Part shown: one piece after another, positions 8,002-17,151 of the stretch | Layout: every line of letters begins with the position of its first letter | Position numbering within the stretch: the stretch's first letter is position 1 | NCBI GenBank assembly: GCA_900546485.1 | Contig: URDK01000005.1 | Coordinates: 1-58,487 of the forward strand | Length of the DNA stretch: 58,487 bases | Reading direction: 5' to 3' | Source: an uncultured Eubacteriales bacterium | GTDB lineage: Bacteria > Bacillota > Clostridia > Oscillospirales > Oscillospiraceae | Position numbers and translations under genes: made by a program | Notes under the pieces: generated by a model | The model's database searches: none | What the model was told of the DNA's origin: nothing | Seen by the model: only the letters and a program-made list of their open reading frames with translations

Positions 8002-9798
8002 TTATTGCGGGCTTTTGCTCAGGCGGTCGAGATACTGCCGTCTCCGCTCTGCTACGGCGGCCTCGTACTCGGCTCCGCCGTCGGCGTGCAGGCTCTGGAG
8101 ATAGGCGTGATGGTTCTTTTTGATGCTCTCGTTCTCGCGTGCAAGCATCAGCAGGGCTATGCTCGAGCACTGGTCCGCGGCGCGCTCCAGGTAGGTCAGC
8201 GTCTCGAGGAAGACCAGGCCGCCGTTCACCGTGCAGATGCCGCGGCGCAGGCGTTCGGTATGGTTGTCCCGCAGCTGGAGGACCATGTCGTCTATGACCT
8301 CCTCCAGCGGTTCCACGCGCCGGGCTGCGGCGTTGTCGTCGTTCGTAAAGGCCTGTACCGTCAGCTTCACAATTTCGCTCACGGCCTCGCCTATTACTGT
8401 CAGCTCGCCCTTGGCGTAGTCGGACAGCGTAACCTTCTGCGCGCTCAGCCGCTCGGCCAGCTCGTCTATATTCGTCGCATAGTCGCCTATGCGCTCGAAG
8501 TCCGGCACGGCCTGCATGAGCAGATTCATGCGCGCGTCGTCGCCCTCGCTCTGGAGGCTGTGGGAGAGCTTTATGAGGAAGTTGTCCGCGCGGTCCGCAA
8601 AGCGGTCTATGCGCTCCTCACGCGAGTTTATGGAGGCCGTCACGACCGCGTCGTAGCCGTGCAGCTGGTTGAGGGAGAGGTCCATGTTCTCGGAAGCCAG
8701 AGCGCCCATGCGGCCGATGGCGCCAGCGGCCTCGGCCATGGCCAGCGCCGGGGAGACCAGCAGCTTTTCGTCGAGCATTGCAAGCTCGGCCGCCTTCGTC
8801 TCCTCCTCCGCGTCCGCGGGGATGAGCTTTATGGAGAGCTCCATGAGCTGGTTCACGAAGGGGAGCAGCACTATGGCCGTCGCAATGTTGAAGAAGCTCT
8901 GGAAGTTTGCTATGTCGCCGCTGTCCACGGTCTTGGCCATCAGCTCCGAGATAGCGCCCGTACTCTCCAGGATGCCCATGACTATCATGAACAGTATCGT
9001 ACCTATGACGTTGAAGAGGATGTGCGCAATGCCGGTGCGCTTGGCGTCCCTGGAGGTGCCGAGGGAGCAGAGAAAAGCCGTGACTATGCAGGTGCCTATG
9101 TTTATGCCCATGATGAGCGGGTATACGAGCTGGAAGGTCATTGCGCCCGTGACGGAGAGCGCCTGCAGCATGCCTACGACGGCGGAGCTGCTCTGGACTA
9201 TGACGGTGACCGCCATGCCGACGATGATCTCGAGCACAGGCATCTCGGAAAACTGGGTGAGGAGGTTCACGAAGGTCTCCGACTCCGCGAGAGGCGCAAC
9301 GGCGTTGGTCATCGTCATCATGCCGGTGAACAGTATGCCGAAGCCCACGCAGATCTCGCCGGGGCCCTTGACGCTGCTCTTTTTGATGAACATGACGAGA
9401 ATGATGCCGATTATGAGCGCCGCGGGGGCGAGGGTCGAGGGCTTGAATATCTCAAGCACGATGTTGCCGGAGGACTCTATGTCCATGAGTCGGATGATCT
9501 GCGCCGTTATCGTGGTGCCGATATTCGCGCCCATCACTATGCTGATGGCCTGGCGCAGAGTGAGTATGCCCGCCCCCAGCAGGCCGACCGTCAGGACGAT
9601 GGTGGCCGAGGAGGCCTGGATTATGGCTGTGACCAGCATGCCGGTCAGCAACCCCGTAAAGGTGTTCCGCGTCAGCTTCTGAAGCAGGACGCGCAGCGTA
9701 TCGCCCGAGCTCTTTTTGAGGCCCTCGCCCATGACCTCCATGCCGTAGAGGAACATGGCCAGGCCGCCAAACATGGTTATCACGCTGAAAATATCCAC
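8002..9798 (-). CDS. Na+/phosphate cotransporter (NptA/YjbB type) with C-terminal PhoU-like domain
   Basis: 598 residues, GTG start at 9798. The N-terminal half holds the Na/Pi-cotransporter repeats with the characteristic QASSATIVLTVG (about residues 60-72) and VQSSSAVVGMLQALS, plus MGANIGTT and MGINIGTC. The C-terminal 220 residues are helical and PhoU-like (DFERIGDYATNIDELAERL; ERAADQCSSIALLML). It should carry phosphate with sodium across the membrane, with the PhoU part as a cytoplasmic regulator. It is a single-gene transcript facing a shared terminator. A TATAAT lies just upstream on the minus strand, but I could not place a convincing -35. Confidence 0.92.
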   Translation of the reverse strand: MDIFSVITMFGGLAMFLYGMEVMGEGLKKSSGDTLRVLLQKLTRNTFTGLLTGMLVTAIIQASSATIVLTVGLLGAGILTLRQAISIVMGANIGTTITAQIIRLMDIESSGNIVLEIFKPSTLAPAALIIGIILVMFIKKSSVKGPGEICVGFGILFTGMMTMTNAVAPLAESETFVNLLTQFSEMPVLEIIVGMAVTVIVQSSSAVVGMLQALSVTGAMTFQLVYPLIMGINIGTCIVTAFLCSLGTSRDAKRTGIAHILFNVIGTILFMIVMGILESTGAISELMAKTVDSGDIANFQSFFNIATAIVLLPFVNQLMELSIKLIPADAEEETKAAELAMLDEKLLVSPALAMAEAAGAIGRMGALASENMDLSLNQLHGYDAVVTASINSREERIDRFADRADNFLIKLSHSLQSEGDDARMNLLMQAVPDFERIGDYATNIDELAERLSAQKVTLSDYAKGELTVIGEAVSEIVKLTVQAFTNDDNAAARRVEPLEEVIDDMVLQLRDNHTERLRRGICTVNGGLVFLETLTYLERAADQCSSIALLMLARENESIKKNHHAYLQSLHADGGAEYEAAVAERRRQYLDRLSKSPQ

Positions 9799-9914
9799 AC
9801 ATACACCCCATTATAATTCTTGTATCACGAAGAAATGATAGCACGTTTTTTCCCGCTTTGGGAGTTCCAGACCGAAATTATAACAGTTTTTTTACGTTCA
9901 CTTTACATTTGCTC

Positions 9915-9942
9915 TTGACAAACCGGGTTTTGAGGGTATAAT
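9915..9942 (+). promoter_or_regulatory. Sigma-A promoter of the lysine riboswitch transcript
   Basis: Consensus TTGACA (9915-9920), 16-base spacer and consensus TATAAT (9937-9942). The predicted start is near 9949, just ahead of the aptamer. Confidence 0.9.
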
Positions 9943-9957
9943 GAGACACAATTTCAT

Positions 9958-10185
9958 ATGGAAGATAGAGGCGCGGCTGACAAGAGTAGCTCCCGATAAC
10001 ACGGCAGAACACCGTGGGGGTGAAAGGGGATGCCGCCGAGGGATCGCTTGGTTGTCTGACCCTGCGGTTACCGGGCCGTCGGTGAATATCCGCCGGACTG
10101 TCACTGTTGTGGAGCGCTATCGTATTGTGGAATGTGCACGTTTTGCATGCCATGAGTCCTTCACACAGGGGCTCATGGCTTTTTT
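9958..10185 (+). promoter_or_regulatory. Lysine riboswitch (L box) with intrinsic terminator
   Basis: The conserved L-box blocks appear in order: GATAGAGGCGCG (9964 on), AAGAGTAG, TGAAAGGGGATGCCGCCGA, GGGCCGTCGG and GGAGCGCTATC. GATAG (9964-9968) pairs with CTATC (10117-10121) as P1. The expression platform is a terminator: GCCATGAG (10149-10156) with CTCATGGC (10172-10179), then T6. High lysine should therefore shut off the downstream ABC transporter. This is a match to the known class by eye; no covariance model was run. Confidence 0.93.
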
Positions 10186-10270
10186 GTTTTGCCTGAGCCT
10201 TCCGCCCCAGCATGTCCCAGCAACCCCAGCAAGCAAGACCCGTAAAATCGAAGAAGAGAGGTAAAACAAA

Positions 10271-11281
10271 ATGAGAAAGACCCTTGCACTCATCCTTGCA
10301 CTCTGCATGGTGTTCGCCCTTGCCGCCTGCGGCAGCGAGCCCGCCGTCACCGAAAGCGACGCCCCCGCGAGCGATGCCCCTGTAAGCGAAGCCCCCGCCA
10401 GCGAAGCTCCGGAAAGTGAAGAGCCCGCGGCTGACCCGAAGGCCGCCGCCGAGGCCATAATCAACGCCCTCACCGTTCCCGAGGACATAGACCCCGCCGC
10501 CGTCCAGGGCGTTGAGGACGGCGTGCTCACCGTCGCCATGGAATGCGCCTACGCCCCCTACAACTGGACCCAGATAGACGACTCCAACGGCGGCGTGGCC
10601 ATCTCCAACATGTCCGGCTCCTACGCCAACGGCTACGACGTCATGATCTCCCAGATAATCTGCGACATCTACGGCTGGGAGCTCGAGGTCGTGTCCAGCG
10701 CGTGGGACTCCCTGGTCCCCGGTGTGCAGAGCGGCATCTATGACGCCGTCATCGCCGGTCAGAGCATGACCGCCGACCGCATGTCCCAGGTCGATATGGC
10801 CGGCCCCTACTACTACGCCAACATCGTCATCGTCACCACCAAGGACAGCGAGTACGCCAGCGCCCAGAGCATAGCCGACCTCGCCGGCGGCACCGCCACT
10901 GCGCAGAGCGGCACCATCTGGTACGACTCCTGCCTGCCCCAGATCCCCGACGTGAACCTGCTCGCCCCCGCCGAGACCGCGCCGAGCATGATAATGAGCC
11001 TCACCACCGGCCAGTGCGATTACATCTGCACCGACGTCCCCACCGCCACCGCCGCCGCTCAGAAGGACGATAACCTCGTCATCCTCAACTTCTCCGGCAC
11101 CGACGGCGACTTCCAGTTCGCCTCCGAGGAAGAGCGCGCCGAGAACGTCAACATCGGCATCTCCGTCCAGAAGGACAACACCACCCTCAAGGACGCCATC
11201 GACGCCGTGCTGAGCCAGATGAGCTCCGACGACTTCGACACCATCATGGCCTACGCCATCTCCGTCCAGCCCGAGATCTGA
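10271..11281 (+). CDS. Amino acid ABC transporter substrate-binding lipoprotein, probably lysine
   Basis: 336 residues. The signal peptide MRKTLALILALCMVFALAAC ends in a lipobox (LAAC, Cys20). A flexible Ser/Ala/Pro/Glu-rich linker of short SEAPA-like repeats (about residues 25-60) tethers the SBP_bac_3 domain (VLTVAMECAYAPYNW; DAVIAGQSMTADR; GGTATAQSGTIWYD). It would capture a polar amino acid outside the cell and hand it to the permease encoded next. Assignment to lysine rests on the riboswitch immediately upstream, not on binding residues. First gene of a three-gene ABC operon. Confidence 0.9.
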   Translation: MRKTLALILALCMVFALAACGSEPAVTESDAPASDAPVSEAPASEAPESEEPAADPKAAAEAIINALTVPEDIDPAAVQGVEDGVLTVAMECAYAPYNWTQIDDSNGGVAISNMSGSYANGYDVMISQIICDIYGWELEVVSSAWDSLVPGVQSGIYDAVIAGQSMTADRMSQVDMAGPYYYANIVIVTTKDSEYASAQSIADLAGGTATAQSGTIWYDSCLPQIPDVNLLAPAETAPSMIMSLTTGQCDYICTDVPTATAAAQKDDNLVILNFSGTDGDFQFASEEERAENVNIGISVQKDNTTLKDAIDAVLSQMSSDDFDTIMAYAISVQPEI

Positions 11282-11317
11282 GCCTTAGGCTCAAACTAAG
11301 GAAGGGAACACCGCCAA

Positions 11318-12199
11318 ATGGACAGATTTTCCGCACTCATAAGTGATATAGGGGCCCTACTCGATGTCTATTGGAAGTCCTATCTCGTCAACCTGGGCAA
11401 CACTCTGCTGCTCGCCCTGGTGGCGACTGCCATAGGCTGCCTCATAGGCCTCATCTGCGGCATCCTGAACACGATACCGTACACCAAGAACGACAACTGG
11501 TTCAAGCGCTTCATCCTGAAGCTGATCCGGGTCATCGTGCGCATCTATGTGGAGGTCTTCCGCGGCACCCCCATGGTGCTGCAGGCGGTGTTCATCTACT
11601 ACGGTCTGCCCTATTTCTCCAACAACCAGTACAGGTTCGACAGCATGTGGGCGGCCGCAATACTCATCGTCTCCATAAACACCGGCGCGTACATGGCCGA
11701 GAGCGTGCGCGGCGGCATCATCTCAATAGACCCCGGCCAGACCGAGGGCGCCAAGGCCATAGGCATGAACCACTATCAGACCATGACGAGCATCATCCTG
11801 CCCCAGGCCCTGCGGAACATCATGCCGCAGATAGGCAACAACTTTATAATCAATGTGAAGGACACCTCGGTCATGTTCATCATCGGCTTCATGGAGTTCT
11901 TCGCCTTCCATCGCCAGCTCGTGGGTCTGAACAACATGTACTTCCCGAGCGCGACGATAGAGATGGTCGGCTATCTCGCCGTGACTCTGACGGCCTCGTT
12001 CATACTCCGTTGGGTGGAAAAGCTCATGGACGGCAAGAGCAGCTACGAGCTTGCACAAGCCGACCAGCTCACCATGGCCGCCGGCACCTACAACTACCCC
12101 GACCGCGGCACGCCCTTTGACGAGCGCAGCCCGGAGTACCGGGAGCGCATGCGCCAGAGCCTTCAAAACCGCAACGGCAGCACGAGGGGGGATCGCTGA
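11318..12199 (+). CDS. Amino acid ABC transporter permease, probably lysine
   Basis: 293 residues with an AAGGAAGGG ribosome site. It is a His/Glu/Gln/Arg/opine-type permease with about five membrane helices. EVFRGTPMVLQAVFIYYGLP and the coupling-loop sequence GQTEGAKAIGMNHYQTM (EAA motif) are plainly visible, followed by ILPQALRNIMPQIGNNFI. The cytoplasmic C-terminal tail (residues about 250-293) is unusually long and polar. It forms the membrane channel with the ATPase encoded next, whose ATG overlaps this gene's stop by one base (TGATG). Confidence 0.93.
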   Translation: MDRFSALISDIGALLDVYWKSYLVNLGNTLLLALVATAIGCLIGLICGILNTIPYTKNDNWFKRFILKLIRVIVRIYVEVFRGTPMVLQAVFIYYGLPYFSNNQYRFDSMWAAAILIVSINTGAYMAESVRGGIISIDPGQTEGAKAIGMNHYQTMTSIILPQALRNIMPQIGNNFIINVKDTSVMFIIGFMEFFAFHRQLVGLNNMYFPSATIEMVGYLAVTLTASFILRWVEKLMDGKSSYELAQADQLTMAAGTYNYPDRGTPFDERSPEYRERMRQSLQNRNGSTRGDR

Positions 12200-12936
12200 T
12201 GGAACCGATACTTGAGGTACGGCACCTCTCCAAGAGCTTCGGCAAGAACGAGGTGCTCCGCGACATAGACTTCACCGTCTCCAAGGGCGACGTCACGAGC
12301 ATAATCGGAGCCTCCGGCTCCGGCAAGAGCACGCTTTTGAGGTGCATCAACCTCCTCGAGACGCCGACGAGCGGCGACGTGCTCTTTCACGGCGAGAGTG
12401 TCATCTCCGGCAAGGTGAACCCCTCGGCCTACCGCTCCAAGGTGGGCATGGTGTTCCAGAGCTTCAACCTCTTCGCCAACATGAGCGTGCTTGAAAACTG
12501 TATGATAGGTCAGGTCAAGGTGCTCAAGAAGAGCAAGGCCGAGGCCAGGGCCAACGCCATGAAATACCTTGAGCAGGTGGGCATGGCCCCCTACATAAAC
12601 GCGAGGCCTCGCCAGATATCCGGCGGCCAGAAGCAGCGCGTCGCCATAGCGCGGGCGCTCGCAATGGAGCCGGAGGTACTGCTCTTCGACGAGCCGACCA
12701 GCGCGCTCGACCCTGAGATGGTCGGAGAGGTGCTCTCCGTCATGCGCACTCTCGCGCAGGAGGGCATGACCATGCTGGTCGTCACGCACGAGATGGCCTT
12801 TGCGCGCGACGTCTCCACCCAGGCCGTGTTCATGAAGGACGGCGTCATCTGGGAGCAGGGCGCGCCGGAGGAACTCTTCAAGAATCCGCAGCACGCCGAA
12901 ACGCGCGACTTCCTCTCGCGTTTCATGGAAAACTGA
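12199..12936 (+). CDS. Amino acid ABC transporter ATP-binding protein, probably lysine
   Basis: 245 residues, normal length for the GlnQ/HisP class. Walker A is GASGSGKST (residues about 36-44), the Q-loop is MVFQSFNLF, the signature is ISGGQKQRVAIARAL, Walker B is VLLFDEPTSALD and the H-loop is VVTHEM. It powers uptake by the preceding permease. It is translationally coupled to the permease and under the upstream lysine riboswitch. Confidence 0.95.
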   Translation: MEPILEVRHLSKSFGKNEVLRDIDFTVSKGDVTSIIGASGSGKSTLLRCINLLETPTSGDVLFHGESVISGKVNPSAYRSKVGMVFQSFNLFANMSVLENCMIGQVKVLKKSKAEARANAMKYLEQVGMAPYINARPRQISGGQKQRVAIARALAMEPEVLLFDEPTSALDPEMVGEVLSVMRTLAQEGMTMLVVTHEMAFARDVSTQAVFMKDGVIWEQGAPEELFKNPQHAETRDFLSRFMEN

Positions 12937-12945
12937 AACGGAAAC

Positions 12946-12980
12946 GATATCCACAGAGCCAAACGCGGCCTGTGGATATC
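12946..12980 (+). repeat. Inverted repeat between the ABC operon and the NhaC gene
   Basis: GATATCCACAG (12946-12956) pairs perfectly with CTGTGGATATC (12970-12980) across a 13-base loop. There is no T-run after it, so it is not a clear intrinsic terminator. It may be an mRNA end-stabilising or processing hairpin, or a protein-binding site. Confidence 0.6.
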
Positions 12981-13016
12981 GGTCTGTTATAAAAGATCAG
13001 AGAGTGGGAGAAAAAC

Positions 13017-14648
13017 ATGCATAAGAGAAGAACGCCCCGCGCGCTGCCGGCGCTCATAGCTGTCCTGGCGGCAATCGTATGCACGCTCGTCGTAGGCGTG
13101 TTCGCTGACGGCGGAGACGCCGCTGAGACCACCAGCCGCTTTTACGGCACGGCCTGGTCGCTGCTGCCGCCGGTCATAGCCATCGTCCTCGCGCTCATCA
13201 CCAAGGAGGTCTACTCCTCCCTCTTCGTCGGCATACTCGCCGGCGGACTGCTGTACTCGAACTTCGGCTTTGAGGGCACGGTGCTGCACATCTTCAACGA
13301 CGGCATCGTATCCGTGCTTTCCGACGCCTACAACGTAGGCATACTCATCTTCCTCGTAATCCTCGGCGCAATGGTCTCGCTCATGAACCGCGCCGGCGGC
13401 TCCGCGGCCTTCGGGCGCTGGGCGGCAAAGCACATCAAGACCCGCGTCGGCGCTCAGCTCGCCACCATCGCGCTCGGCGTGCTCATCTTCGTCGACGACT
13501 ACTTCAACTGCCTCACCGTGGGCAGCGTCATGCGCCCCGTGACGGACAAGCACGGCGTTTCCCGCGCCAAGCTCTCCTACCTCATCGACGCCACCGCGGC
13601 CCCCGTCTGCATAATCGCCCCCATCTCCTCCTGGGCCGCCGCCGTCGCGAGCTATGTCGAGGACGGTCAGGGTCTCACCCTGTTCATCAAGTCCATACCC
13701 TTCAACTTCTACGCCTGGCTGACCATAATCATGATGATAGGCCTCGCGGTCATGAAGATAGAGTACGGCCCGATGGCCAAATTCGAGAAGAACGCCCAGG
13801 CGGGCGACCTCTTCTCCGGCAAGAACCCCTATGCCGGCATGGAGGAGGACGTCCCCGAGGGGAAGGGCAAGGTCATCGACCTCGTACTGCCCATAGTCGT
13901 GCTCGTCTTCTGCTGCATCATGGGTATGCTCTACTCCGGCGGCTTCTTCACCGGCACGAGCTTCGTCGACGCCTTCTCCGGCTGCGACGCCTCCCAGGGC
14001 CTCATGCTCGGCAGCGCCTTCGCGCTGGTGTTTGCCATCGTCTACTACCTCTGCCGCGGCTCCATGAGCTTCCGTGAGATCATGAGCAGCATCCCCGAGG
14101 GCTTCAAGGCCATGGTCCCCGCCATTCTCATCCTCACCTTCGCCTGGAGCCTCAAGGCCATGACCGATTCGCTCGGCGCTACGGTCTTTGTCGACACCAC
14201 GCTGCGCGCCTCGGCTCAGAGCTTCAAGGCGCTGCTTCCGGCCATCGTCTTCCTCATAGGCTGCTTCATAGCCTTCTCCACCGGCACCAGCTGGGGCACC
14301 TTCGGCATACTCATCCCCATCGTGCTTGAGGTCTTCCCGCTGACCGACCCGCACGGTATTGTCTGCGTCTCCGCCTGCATGGCGGGCGCCGTCTGCGGCG
14401 ACCACTGCTCGCCCATTTCTGACACCACAATCATGGCCTCCGCCGGTGCTCAGTGCGACCACGTCAACCACGTCTCCACCCAGCTGCCCTACGCCATAAC
14501 CTGTGCCGCGGTCAGCTGCGTGAGCTACATAGTCGCGGGCTTCGTACCCAACGCCTACATTGCCCTGCCTGTGGCCATACTGCTCATGCTCGGCACGCTG
14601 GTCGTTATCAAACTCATAAACAAGGGGAGGGTCAGCAATGACGCTTGA
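13017..14648 (+). CDS. NhaC-family Na+/H+ antiporter-type transporter
   Basis: 543 residues with about 12 membrane helices. Family features include FVDDYFNCLTVGSVM (about residues 160-175, with the charged DD pair), DATAAPVCIIAPISSWAA, STGTSWGTFGILIPI and GDHCSPISDTTIMASAGAQCDHV. The N-terminal 45 residues carry a signal-anchor-like helix. NhaC-superfamily members exchange cations, but one subgroup (LysW) has been proposed from riboswitch context to carry lysine. Position 80 bases downstream of the lysine ABC operon makes lysine or another cationic compound plausible here, as inference. It shares an 11-base overlap with the next gene. Confidence 0.85.
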   Translation: MHKRRTPRALPALIAVLAAIVCTLVVGVFADGGDAAETTSRFYGTAWSLLPPVIAIVLALITKEVYSSLFVGILAGGLLYSNFGFEGTVLHIFNDGIVSVLSDAYNVGILIFLVILGAMVSLMNRAGGSAAFGRWAAKHIKTRVGAQLATIALGVLIFVDDYFNCLTVGSVMRPVTDKHGVSRAKLSYLIDATAAPVCIIAPISSWAAAVASYVEDGQGLTLFIKSIPFNFYAWLTIIMMIGLAVMKIEYGPMAKFEKNAQAGDLFSGKNPYAGMEEDVPEGKGKVIDLVLPIVVLVFCCIMGMLYSGGFFTGTSFVDAFSGCDASQGLMLGSAFALVFAIVYYLCRGSMSFREIMSSIPEGFKAMVPAILILTFAWSLKAMTDSLGATVFVDTTLRASAQSFKALLPAIVFLIGCFIAFSTGTSWGTFGILIPIVLEVFPLTDPHGIVCVSACMAGAVCGDHCSPISDTTIMASAGAQCDHVNHVSTQLPYAITCAAVSCVSYIVAGFVPNAYIALPVAILLMLGTLVVIKLINKGRVSNDA

Positions 14649-15657
14649 CGAGGTCTGGACCCGCGCACGGGAGATAATGCGCCCCAACTGCCGCGCCTGC
14701 AAGGTCTGCAACGGCGTCGCATGCCGGGGCGAGCTTCCCGGCACCGGCGCGATGGGAGACGGCTCCTCCTGGACCAACTGCACCGAGTTTCTCTCCCGCG
14801 TGAAAATAAACATGGATACGGTCTACGAAAACCGCGGCCAGGACACGACGCTGGACATCTTCGGCCACCGCTTCACCTATCCCATCTTCGCCGCACCGAT
14901 AGGCGGCATGAACTACAACTACAACGGCGCAATGAGCGACCGTGACTGGACCTTCGCCCTTGTGCGCGGCGCGAAGGCCGCGGGCATACTGCCCTTCACC
15001 GGCGACAACGCCAACCCGGAGCAGTACTCCCTGGGCCTCGAGGCCGCGAAGGAGAATGAGGGCCTGAACGTCATCACCCTCAAGCCCTGGGCCGACAACG
15101 AGAAGCTCATCTCCCGCGCAAAGGAGATGGAGGCTGCCGGCTGCATAGCCTTCGCCTGCGACGTGGACGCGGCGGGCTTCGCCAACATGGGCTCGGCGGT
15201 GAACCAGCTGGGCCCCAAGAGCGAGGCAGAGCTCCGCGAACTTACCAGCTCCGTCAAGATCCCCTTCCTGGCCAAGGGCGTCATGACCGCTGCGGGCGCT
15301 GAGAAAGCCGCGCGGGCCGGCTGCGCGGGCGTCATAGTCTCCACGCACGGCGGACGCGTCATCCAGTCCGCCCCCGGCACCTGCGAGGTCATACCCGAGA
15401 TGCGCGCCGCGGTGGGGGACTCCATCAAGATCATCGCAGACGGCGCGATACGCACGGGCACGGACATCTTCAAGGCCCTTGCGCTCGGCGCGGACGCGGT
15501 GATGATCGGCCGCCCCTTCGTGGTCGCCGCTCACGGCGGCGGAGCCGAGGGCGTGACGCTCTACGCCGAGAGCCTCGGCTCCCAGCTCAAAAACGTCATG
15601 CTCATGACCGGCGCCGCAAGCCTCGCGGAGATAACGGCGGACAAAATTCGTCTGTAA
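14638..15657 (+). CDS. Alpha-hydroxy-acid oxidizing FMN protein (lactate oxidase/glycolate oxidase family)
   Basis: 339 residues, TIM-barrel FMN enzyme. Diagnostic segments: FAAPIGGMNYNY (N-terminal FMN contact), VMTAAGAEKAARAGCAGVIVSTHGG (the Lys before it and the GVIVSTHGGR loop match the family's catalytic K and H-G-G-R site), IIADGAIRTGTDIFKALALGADAVMIGRP (phosphate-binding strand). The N-terminus is cysteine-rich (CRACKVCNGVACRG), which suits an anaerobic subgroup and could hold a metal. It would oxidise a 2-hydroxyacid or a related CH-OH donor; the natural substrate is unknown. Its ATG overlaps the end of the NhaC-family gene, so the two are co-translated. Confidence 0.87.
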   Translation: MTLDEVWTRAREIMRPNCRACKVCNGVACRGELPGTGAMGDGSSWTNCTEFLSRVKINMDTVYENRGQDTTLDIFGHRFTYPIFAAPIGGMNYNYNGAMSDRDWTFALVRGAKAAGILPFTGDNANPEQYSLGLEAAKENEGLNVITLKPWADNEKLISRAKEMEAAGCIAFACDVDAAGFANMGSAVNQLGPKSEAELRELTSSVKIPFLAKGVMTAAGAEKAARAGCAGVIVSTHGGRVIQSAPGTCEVIPEMRAAVGDSIKIIADGAIRTGTDIFKALALGADAVMIGRPFVVAAHGGGAEGVTLYAESLGSQLKNVMLMTGAASLAEITADKIRL

Positions 15658-15661
15658 TAGC

Positions 15662-15692
15662 AAAGCCCGGCCTGGAACCAGGCCGGGGCTTT
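15662..15692. terminator. Terminator after the hydroxyacid oxidase (bidirectional)
   Basis: AAAGCCCGGCCTGG pairs with CCAGGCCGGGGCTTT (one bulged base), followed by TTTATT. It also serves the converging MerR-RDD gene. Confidence 0.85.
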
Positions 15693-15700
15693 TATTCTTC

Positions 15701-17122
15701 TCATTCCTGCTCCGCTGTGAAGCGCAGCTCAAAGGCGATGTCCTCGCCGCTGCTGCGCGGCACGAGCCCGATTGAGGTCGGCTCGCCGCTGTATTCCACC
15801 TCGCAGCGCAGTCGGACGCCGCCCGCGCTGATGTCGAAGTCCCGGAAATCGCTGTCCTCTATCTCGCGCAGCAGGGCGTTTCTTGCGGAGAGGTTCAGCG
15901 TGCCGAGGCCGTCCCTGCCCCAGACGTAGCTCATGGCAACTAGCATCATCTCGTCCGTCTGCGGGCTCACAAGGCTGGCTTCGCTGCCCGCCACGGCGGT
16001 GAGCTCGATGCGGGTGAGCACACCGTCCTCCTCGGTGAAATCGTAATCGAGCGTCGTGTCGCCGAGGTCGAGGTAGATGGTGTTCGATGGCTCGTGCGCC
16101 CAGCCGTCGGCGGTAAGCGTGTCGCCGCCGTGCTCCATGCCATAGAGGTCAGAGAGGCTCTCGTAGTTTTCAAGAAACTCCTCCGTGCTCATAGCGCCGC
16201 GGTTTTTCGGCATGTCGGCGGAGAAGCCGGTGAGCAGCCACAGTCCGAGCACCAACGCCATGGCGCCTATGTAGAGCACAGCATTCGCTCCGTCGCCGCG
16301 TTTTCCCAGCCGCAGCTCGGATTCGTCTTCCCATCTGAGCTGCTGTCCGTTGGCGTGCCTGCGCCAAGAGACGATCTCCAGGACCAACCCGACTATGGGG
16401 ATGTCCAGGCCCATGCCGTAGATGAGAACACCCGTCGTGCGCCGGCGAGCCTCGGCCACACTCAGCCGCCCGCCGTTTACGGACTCCACGGAGAGGCCTA
16501 GCAGCCACTTGCCCGGTGTGGTGCCGAAGTAGTGGAGTGCGAGGGGCTCCAGGAGCATGGCGAGCACGAGCGCAGTGACAGTCCGGATAATGCTCGCGCC
16601 CGTACTCGCCGTGTCGAAGTTCAGCCGGAAGGCAAAGGTCGCGGCGGCGACGGGCAGGACGCCCAGGAGCGTCATGTCTAAGGTCCTGGCGAAAAAGCGC
16701 CGCCAGGGGCAGATGAGCGGCGGCTCGCTGTCCTGCTCCGGGGCAACGCCCGCGCCGCGCGTCTCGAGCTCCGAGAGCCAGCGGCGCGCATCGAGGACCT
16801 CGAAGCTCTCGCCGGAGCCGCGGATGTCGCGGCAGACGGCCTCTGAGTCCGCGGCCTCGCGCTGCTCGAGACGCAGGCGCTCGATCTGCCTGTCCATCGC
16901 GGCGGCGAGGCCGAGCTCGCCGGACTGCATCTCGCGTATCTCCGAGAGCGGGACGCCCAGCGTCCTCAGCAGCCGTACCCGCAGCAGTATCTCAAGGTCC
17001 TCATCCGAATAGTCGCGGTAGCCGTTTTCCCGGCGCGCGGGCGAGATGAGACCCTCACCCTCGTAAAAGCGTATGTTCGCGCGCGTCATCCCGCTCCTGC
17101 GCTCGAGCTCCGCTATTGTCAT
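15701..17122 (-). CDS. MerR-type DNA-binding domain fused to an RDD membrane domain
   Basis: 473 residues. ATG 17122 has a strong AGGAGGTG site 6 bases away. Residues 1-70 are a MerR helix-turn-helix and wing (MTIAELERRSGMTRANIRFYEGEGLI, broken here into MTIAELERRSG and IRFYEGEGLI), then a dimerisation helix to about 115. Residues about 135-260 are an RDD domain (RRFFARTLDMTLLGVLPV with the R and D; LHYFGTTPGKWLLGL), with three to four membrane helices. A further helix (VLYIGAMALVLGLWLLTGF) leads to about 175 residues likely outside the cell. This architecture would place a DNA-binding domain at the membrane with an external sensor. Function unknown; see the promoter entry for signs of autoregulation. 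Confidence 0.85.
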   Translation of the reverse strand: MTIAELERRSGMTRANIRFYEGEGLISPARRENGYRDYSDEDLEILLRVRLLRTLGVPLSEIREMQSGELGLAAAMDRQIERLRLEQREAADSEAVCRDIRGSGESFEVLDARRWLSELETRGAGVAPEQDSEPPLICPWRRFFARTLDMTLLGVLPVAAATFAFRLNFDTASTGASIIRTVTALVLAMLLEPLALHYFGTTPGKWLLGLSVESVNGGRLSVAEARRRTTGVLIYGMGLDIPIVGLVLEIVSWRRHANGQQLRWEDESELRLGKRGDGANAVLYIGAMALVLGLWLLTGFSADMPKNRGAMSTEEFLENYESLSDLYGMEHGGDTLTADGWAHEPSNTIYLDLGDTTLDYDFTEEDGVLTRIELTAVAGSEASLVSPQTDEMMLVAMSYVWGRDGLGTLNLSARNALLREIEDSDFRDFDISAGGVRLRCEVEYSGEPTSIGLVPRSSGEDIAFELRFTAEQE

Positions 17123-17151
17123 GCGCCCACCTCCTGACAGTTCATAACCCC

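Noticed and set aside
7975..9816. Plus-strand open frame over the Na/Pi cotransporter
   Set aside because: It reads as a His/Val/Tyr-rich shadow; the minus strand has clear cotransporter and PhoU motifs.
12946..12980. Intrinsic terminator after the lysine ABC operon
   Set aside because: The stem is good but is followed by GGTCTGTTAT with no U-run.
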